Below, in pieces: positions 59,824 to 64,000 of a stretch of 64,000 bases of DNA (its first letter is position 1; each line of letters opens with the position of its first letter). The DNA lies in the NCBI GenBank assembly GCA_934446065.1, contig CAKSDP010000004.1, positions 28,140 through 92,139 on the forward strand, written 5' to 3'. The notes beneath the pieces were generated by a model. That model ran no database searches. It was not told where the DNA came from and was given only the letters and a program-made list of their open reading frames with translations. Origin of the DNA: an uncultured Eubacteriales bacterium (lineage in GTDB: Bacteria > Bacillota > Clostridia > Oscillospirales > CAG-272). Position numbers and translations under genes: made by a program.

Positions 59824-59852
59824 GTCCCGCTTCGGCGCTTTGAATTTTCTAC

Positions 59853-59881
59853 TTGCAAAACCGATAAAAATGGTGTACAAT
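59853..59881 (+). promoter_or_regulatory. Promoter of the flavin reductase group
   Basis: TTGCAA (59853-59858) and TACAAT (59876-59881), 17-base spacer; leader about 25 bases. Confidence 0.7.
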
Positions 59882-59909
59882 ATGTACTATAAGGGTAGGT
59901 GTTTGTATT

Positions 59910-60479
59910 TTGGGTAAAGTCACACTTCGCGGCGGAACGCTGCTTTCGCCTGTTCCTCCGGCGATCGTGACCTGTTCCGACGGGAGCAGGGTGAACGCGC
60001 TGACTGTCGCGTGGACCGGTATCCTTTCGACAAAGCCGCCGATGACGTATATCTCGCTCCGCCCCGAGCGGTATTCGTATGCCATCGTCCGCGAGAGCGG
60101 CGAGTTTGTCATCAACCTGACACCTGCGCGTCTTGCGCGCGCCGCCGACTATATCGGCACGTACACCGGCAGAAAACGCGATAAGCTTCGCGATATGGGA
60201 CTCACGACGATCCCGTCGGAGTATGTCTCGTGTCCCGCGATCGCCGAGTGTCCCCTCTCGCTTGAGTGCCGCGTCGAGCGCATCATCCCGCTTGGCTCGC
60301 ACCATATGTTTATGGCAAGGATCCTTGCCGTCAGAGCGGACGAGGAGCTGATAGATGAGGCGGGACGGCTCATGCTCGAGCGCGCGGATCTTTGTGCCTA
60401 CTCTCACGGAGAATATTTTGCTCTCGGCGAGCGCGTCGGGAAGTTCGGCTTCTCCGTTAAGAAGAAAAAACGCAGATAG
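59910..60479 (+). CDS. Flavin reductase-like FMN-binding protein
   Basis: A 189-residue split-barrel FMN-binding protein of the flavin reductase family. It starts with TTG 59910, about ten bases after AAGGGTAGGTG. FMN-contact motifs are ALTVAWTGILSTKPPM and ISLRPERYSYAIVRESGEFVINL; the SHHMFMARILAV strand near residue 130 is typical. These proteins supply reduced flavin or act as small oxidoreductases; no partner monooxygenase is next to it. First gene of a three-gene group. Confidence 0.9.
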   Translation: MGKVTLRGGTLLSPVPPAIVTCSDGSRVNALTVAWTGILSTKPPMTYISLRPERYSYAIVRESGEFVINLTPARLARAADYIGTYTGRKRDKLRDMGLTTIPSEYVSCPAIAECPLSLECRVERIIPLGSHHMFMARILAVRADEELIDEAGRLMLERADLCAYSHGEYFALGERVGKFGFSVKKKKRR

Positions 60480-60519
60480 TGGATCATATGTTTCCGATTT
60501 CAAGAAAGGTAATGCTGTG

Positions 60520-61653
60520 ATGAAGGTTCTGATATGCTCGGTCACGGCCGGAGAGGGTCACAACTCAACGGCGAAGGCGCTGCGCGATCAGTTTGAAGCG
60601 GACGGCGTCGCGTGCGATATCCTCGATACATATAAATACGTCGCCCCGATGATCGGTAAGCTGATATCCGAGGGATATCTGTTCGTCTCGGACAAGGCAA
60701 AGATTGTGTTCCGCGCCGGCTACCGCATGGCGGAGAAGCGGCACGGCGGCACGGGAGAATTGTCCGTCGCAAGACTGTTCAACTCTCAGTTTACCGACAG
60801 CATCGGCGAGTATATAAACGATTTTGCGCCGGATGCCGTGGTGTTCACACACCCGTTCTCCGGACTAATCCTCGACGTCTTGAAACAAAAGCAGAAAATA
60901 TCGACAAAGACCGTCGGTATACTTACCGACTTCACATTCCACCCGTATTGGGAGGATTGCAGACTCTGCGACCACGTCGTGACTCCAAGCCCGCTGCTCC
61001 TCTATCAGGCGCGTGAGAAAGGATTTACAGACGACGCCGTCCTGCCGCTCGGTATCCCCATAAAGGGAAAGTTTTCAAAGACCGTGCCGAAGGCGGAGGC
61101 GCGCGAGCGCTTCGGACTTGATCCGGACAAGCCGACCCTGCTCGTCATGGGCGGAAGCATGGGCCACGGCAATATGGCGGCGAATATCAAGCGTCTCGAC
61201 GCACTTGAATGTGCCGACGATTTCCAGATAATCTCGGTTTGCGGCAATAACGAGGAGGAGCGCGAGAAGATCGACAAATTCAAAGCCCACGCCCGACGGA
61301 CGATCCTCAATTACGGCTTCGTCGATTTTATAGACGTGCTGATGGATGCGTCCGATATAATAATTTCAAAACCGGGCGGACTTACCACCTCGGAGGCGCT
61401 CGCCAAGCGGCTCCCGATGATAATAGTCAACCCGATACCCGGTCAGGAGGCGCGCAATACAGCGTTTCTTCTGAACAACGGCGCCGCGATGGCTGCGTCA
61501 AAAACCTGCCCCGTTGATGAGCTTGTGTTTTCACTGATGAGCGACGGAGGTCGGCGGATCTCGCTTATGCGTGAAGCGATAGATATTCTGCGCCGACCGG
61601 ACTCCGCGCGTGACGTGTGTCGGTTTATCGAGGGCATTTGCAAGACAGATTAA
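60520..61653 (+). CDS. Diacylglycerol glycosyltransferase (MGDG synthase/UgtP-like)
   Basis: A 377-residue GT28-type glycosyltransferase that transfers a hexose from a UDP-sugar to diacylglycerol, providing membrane glycolipids or lipoteichoic acid anchors. ATG 60520 has AAGAAAGG upstream. The N-terminal MGDG-synthase motif VTAGEGHNSTAKAL (residues 8-21) marks the acceptor domain. The nucleotide-sugar site is SKPGGLTTSEALAKRLP near residue 285. No membrane-spanning segment is present, as in other peripheral members. Forty bases after the flavin reductase gene. Confidence 0.92.
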   Translation: MKVLICSVTAGEGHNSTAKALRDQFEADGVACDILDTYKYVAPMIGKLISEGYLFVSDKAKIVFRAGYRMAEKRHGGTGELSVARLFNSQFTDSIGEYINDFAPDAVVFTHPFSGLILDVLKQKQKISTKTVGILTDFTFHPYWEDCRLCDHVVTPSPLLLYQAREKGFTDDAVLPLGIPIKGKFSKTVPKAEARERFGLDPDKPTLLVMGGSMGHGNMAANIKRLDALECADDFQIISVCGNNEEEREKIDKFKAHARRTILNYGFVDFIDVLMDASDIIISKPGGLTTSEALAKRLPMIIVNPIPGQEARNTAFLLNNGAAMAASKTCPVDELVFSLMSDGGRRISLMREAIDILRRPDSARDVCRFIEGICKTD

Positions 61654-61667
61654 AGGAGAGATCATGT

Positions 61668-62414
61668 ATGTCTGAATGGAATCCGTGGCATGGTTGCACA
61701 AAGATCAGCCCCGGCTGCAGCAATTGCTATGTTTACAGGCGCGACGAGGAGTTCGGCCGCGATCCTGCGACGCTTCATAAAACGAGCGCGTTCGATCTGC
61801 CGATACGGCGCCGCCGTGACGGGAATTACTCCCTGTCATCGTCGGGAGGTACGGTGTTTACCTGCTTCACCTCCGACTTTTTCCATCCGGATGCCGACGA
61901 GTGGCGCGGTGAGGCGTGGAGCTTCATCCACGAAAGACAGGATCTCCGCTTTTTCATCGTGACGAAAAGACCCGACAGATTCTATGCGTCGCTTCCCGAA
62001 AATTGGGGCGACGGCTACGATAACGTGTACCTCTGCTGCACCTGTGAAAATCAGGCGCTCGCCGACGAGCGCATCCCGGTATTCATGTCGCTTCCGCTGA
62101 AGCATTATTCGCTTATATTCGAGCCGATGCTCGAGCGCGTGGATATCCGCCGACACCTTGAGCTTTACGGCGACAGGATCAGTCAGGTCGCCTGCGGCGG
62201 CGAGTCCGGCGCGAACGCGAGAATATTCTCGTATGAGTGGGCGCTCGACCTCAGAGATCAGTGCATTGACTATGACGTCAGCTTCCGGTTCAAGCAGACC
62301 GGCTCGGCGTTTGAGAAGGACGGCAGGCTTTATATGATAAAGCGCCGTGATCAGGTCGCCCAGGCGTCCCGCGCGGGAATCGATTACAGACCGGAAAATA
62401 TTTTCATGTCATAA
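61668..62414 (+). CDS. DUF5131 (phage gp37-like) cysteine-motif protein
   Basis: A 248-residue protein from ATG 61668, nine bases after AGGAG, which overlaps the previous stop. It opens with SEWNPWHGCTKISPGCSNCY, in which C-x6-C-x2-C could bind an iron-sulfur cluster as in radical-SAM-related enzymes. Later CTSDFFHPDADEWR, VTKRPDRFYASLPENWG and VACGGESGANAR are family motifs. Homologues are found in phages and bacteria without an established reaction. It is the last gene of the flavin reductase group. Confidence 0.87.
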   Translation: MSEWNPWHGCTKISPGCSNCYVYRRDEEFGRDPATLHKTSAFDLPIRRRRDGNYSLSSSGGTVFTCFTSDFFHPDADEWRGEAWSFIHERQDLRFFIVTKRPDRFYASLPENWGDGYDNVYLCCTCENQALADERIPVFMSLPLKHYSLIFEPMLERVDIRRHLELYGDRISQVACGGESGANARIFSYEWALDLRDQCIDYDVSFRFKQTGSAFEKDGRLYMIKRRDQVAQASRAGIDYRPENIFMS

Positions 62415-62423
62415 GACAAACAC

Positions 62424-62451
62424 AAAAAGGGAGCCGTAAGGCTCCCTTTTT
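62424..62451. terminator. Bidirectional terminator between DUF5131 and DUF6056 genes
   Basis: AAAAAGGGAGCC-GTAA-GGCTCCCTTTTT, perfect 12-base-pair stem with A/T tails on both sides, between convergent genes. Confidence 0.93.
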
Positions 62452-62473
62452 CAGTATTTGCTGTTTGTATGTG

Positions 62474-63796
62474 TCAGTGCTGTTCCTCACCCGTGATCGC
62501 CTTTATACCGTAGTATACCGCCATTTTATCGTTCGGCCAGTCGCCCGGTTTGGGTGCGAGATACTTCAGCCCGTTCACCGCGCTGTATTTGGTTTTCGGC
62601 TGTGGAATTTTGAGCGTCACCTCGCCGTATACACCGCGCTTATCGTATGCGTCCTCGATCTGCTGAATGTTTGCGTCCGTCTCAAGACTTATGGTGTATA
62701 TGTCGCTGACTCCGATGTACACCCAGTAGACCGTCCAAACGACGGTAATCATTGCCGCACCAACGGCGATGATTTGTGCAGGTCTGCGACCGCCAAGAAG
62801 CTCCGGAAGAAGGACGGCTATTGCGGAAATGAGCAGCACAACGCTCACGCCGAAGCTGCGCTCGGCGTAGTACAGCGCAAGAACCATTATCATGTCGCCG
62901 GCGACGGATGCGACAACAAGTACCGCCGAAAGAAAGAGCTTTTGTCTGTCAACGCGCATTATGATTGCAGAAACAAAGAGAATAATGAAAAGCAGGACAA
63001 GCTCCCACACGAGCCGGTATTTCATAACCGCGATCTTAATGTTTGTCATGATGACCGGGAGTGTCGGCTCTGCGCTTTTGTTTGCCCACTGTGCGGGCGC
63101 GAGATATATCGTAACATATCCGATGCACGCGATCACGATACCGATCACGGCATCCGCTGCGGGGCGTTTTTTCTGCGTTATACCGTCGAGGATCAGGAGA
63201 AGAACTGCCGCGCAGACGAAAGCGGGTGTGCCGTTTTCCGAGTACGCGCCGAAGAGAAACGCCCAGATGAAGAAGAGCAGCTTCTGCCAATTTGCCCGAA
63301 GCGGCTCCCCGCCGAGGAAACGCCGGACATACGGCAGGAGAAACACAAGTCCGAATATGTACGCCCACATATAGTTGAGTGATCCGTCAAGCCAAAGGCA
63401 CACCTGTCCGAACGACGGCATAAAGATCCACGTGCAGCCGAACGTTGTGAGCAGGAGAAGGCAGTTCGGGCGCTTGTCCGCGATAAGGCAGATCATGACG
63501 CACATAAAGACGAACGCCGCAGAGTTGATTATATCGAACGCGATATCTGGCAGCATGAGAAGCAGCTGAACCAAGGCGTGGGGAACAAGTCTGCCGTTCA
63601 TTTTCTGGGCGTGAGCCACGAGGGATGCGGGAATGTCGGCGATGCTTGTTATGCGCTCGCCCGTGCTGAAGCTGTACATATAGTGAAAGTCATCGCCTAT
63701 TCGCGGTGTTACGATATTGCAGAACAGCATTATCGCAAACACGACTGCGAGGATCGCGCAGAACAGCGCTTTACTGTTGTTGATACTCTTTTTCAT
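62474..63796 (-). CDS. DUF6056-type multi-pass membrane protein
   Basis: A 440-residue integral membrane protein with about eleven segments, beginning with one at residues 10-31. The early GDDFHYMYSF motif after the first helix and SFGQVCLWLDGSLNYMW near residue 130 recall GT-C fold glycosyltransferases, which carry an acidic DD-type motif in the first external loop. DUF6056 is often placed with cell-surface polysaccharide genes, but none is adjacent. The C-terminal 90 residues are extracytoplasmic (SDIYTISLETDANIQQIEDA). Substrate unknown. Confidence 0.85.
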   Translation of the reverse strand: MKKSINNSKALFCAILAVVFAIMLFCNIVTPRIGDDFHYMYSFSTGERITSIADIPASLVAHAQKMNGRLVPHALVQLLLMLPDIAFDIINSAAFVFMCVMICLIADKRPNCLLLLTTFGCTWIFMPSFGQVCLWLDGSLNYMWAYIFGLVFLLPYVRRFLGGEPLRANWQKLLFFIWAFLFGAYSENGTPAFVCAAVLLLILDGITQKKRPAADAVIGIVIACIGYVTIYLAPAQWANKSAEPTLPVIMTNIKIAVMKYRLVWELVLLFIILFVSAIIMRVDRQKLFLSAVLVVASVAGDMIMVLALYYAERSFGVSVVLLISAIAVLLPELLGGRRPAQIIAVGAAMITVVWTVYWVYIGVSDIYTISLETDANIQQIEDAYDKRGVYGEVTLKIPQPKTKYSAVNGLKYLAPKPGDWPNDKMAVYYGIKAITGEEQH

Positions 63797-63871
63797 AGTC
63801 TCCGTTCCTTGAAGCTTTTAGAAAATATTATGAGTGTGCTGATGCAGCGAAAGCAGTGCCTTTATGGAAGT

Positions 63872-63900
63872 ATTATACATCAAAGCACAACTTCTGTCAA
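63872..63900 (-). promoter_or_regulatory. Sigma-A promoter of the DUF6056 gene
   Basis: Minus-strand TTGACA (63895-63900) and TATAAT (63872-63877), 17-base spacer, both perfect. Leader about 70 bases. Confidence 0.88.
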
Positions 63901-63924
63901 GCAACGGGTGTGGTGGGATTTCAA

Positions 63925-64000
63925 GCAGGGGGACCTTTTTAGACAAAAAGGTCCCCCTGCACCCCTCCAAAAACTTTTGAACTATAAAATAGATATAGTG
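63925..64000 (-). repeat. Hairpin repeat R2, copy 4 (reaches window edge)
   Basis: Perfect 16-base-pair arms GCAGGGGGACCTTTTT and AAAAAGGTCCCCCTGC (63925-63960). Read on the minus strand they are preceded by CTATATCTATTTTATAG and AAAAGTTTTTGGAGGGGT. The flank matches copy 1 at 12442 while the stem sequence is different. Confidence 0.75.

Noticed and set aside
61668..62414. DUF5131 gene as the remnant of a prophage
   Set aside because: No integrase, structural or lysis gene is nearby, and the gene shares a transcription unit and codon use with its neighbours.

Overview
The window is a stretch of bacterial chromosome that reads as an anaerobic, low-oxygen-lifestyle Bacillota of class Clostridia. 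The support is a spoIIE sporulation phosphatase, a type III glutamine synthetase, NAD(P)-glutamate dehydrogenase, an ECF-transporter S component, a split transketolase, carbohydrate ABC importers with no dedicated ATPase gene, and strong GGAGG-type ribosome binding sites and TTGACA/TATAAT promoters. Coding density is high and third codon positions are G+C-rich. I saw no rRNA, tRNA, CRISPR array, transposase, integrase or phage structural gene.

Layout. 1-5729: housekeeping block on the + strand (parA end, parB, serS, a small membrane protein, a MORN-repeat protein, rarA). 5730-6385: gene-free, built of long repeats in inverted orientation. 6386-8827: spoIIE on the - strand. 9128-12173: a MinD-type ATPase, a methylglyoxal-synthase-like protein with altered catalytic residues, YmdB phosphodiesterase and a membrane protein. 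12174-12664: a second repeat cluster. 12665-19098: a small protein, ComM/YifB ATPase, a CtpE-like P-type ATPase, a PHP phosphoesterase and mnmE. 19209-25223 (- strand): tadA, SDR, ruvX, MATE, DUF5107 and Nif3-like genes. 25342-31503 (- strand): a 2-oxoacid dehydrogenase operon led by a DeoR regulator, with E2, lipoamide dehydrogenase and a fused E1 alpha-beta. 31739-33858 (+): DUF5685, DnaJ-like and membrane protein. 33945-35410 (-): mscL and a ROK glucokinase.

36284-48559 is the most unusual part: a seven-gene + strand operon for carbohydrate uptake. It has one very large secreted solute-binding protein fused to two beta-sandwich domains, two separate pairs of MalF/MalG-type permeases, a beta-propeller/Yip1 membrane protein, and a large secreted DUF5696 protein. 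No ATPase is encoded, so a shared MsmX-type ATPase elsewhere is inferred. It is followed by a secreted M23-type protein that lacks one catalytic histidine, a split transketolase (-), glnN, an ECF S component, a DUF4838 glycosidase-like protein, a HAD phosphatase, gdhA, a flavin reductase, a diacylglycerol-type glycosyltransferase, a DUF5131 protein and a DUF6056 membrane protein (-).

Together the genes suggest a saccharolytic, ammonia-assimilating gut-type clostridium: polymer-derived sugars enter through the ABC system, are phosphorylated by the ROK kinase and pass through transketolase, while nitrogen enters by GdhA and GlnN. Apart from the ABC operon, the most interesting signals are two families of hairpin-bearing interspersed repeats whose stems change in a compensatory way between copies, several palindromes sitting exactly inside promoters (DeoR gene, glnN, DUF4838 gene), and the catalytically altered MgsA- and M23-family proteins.
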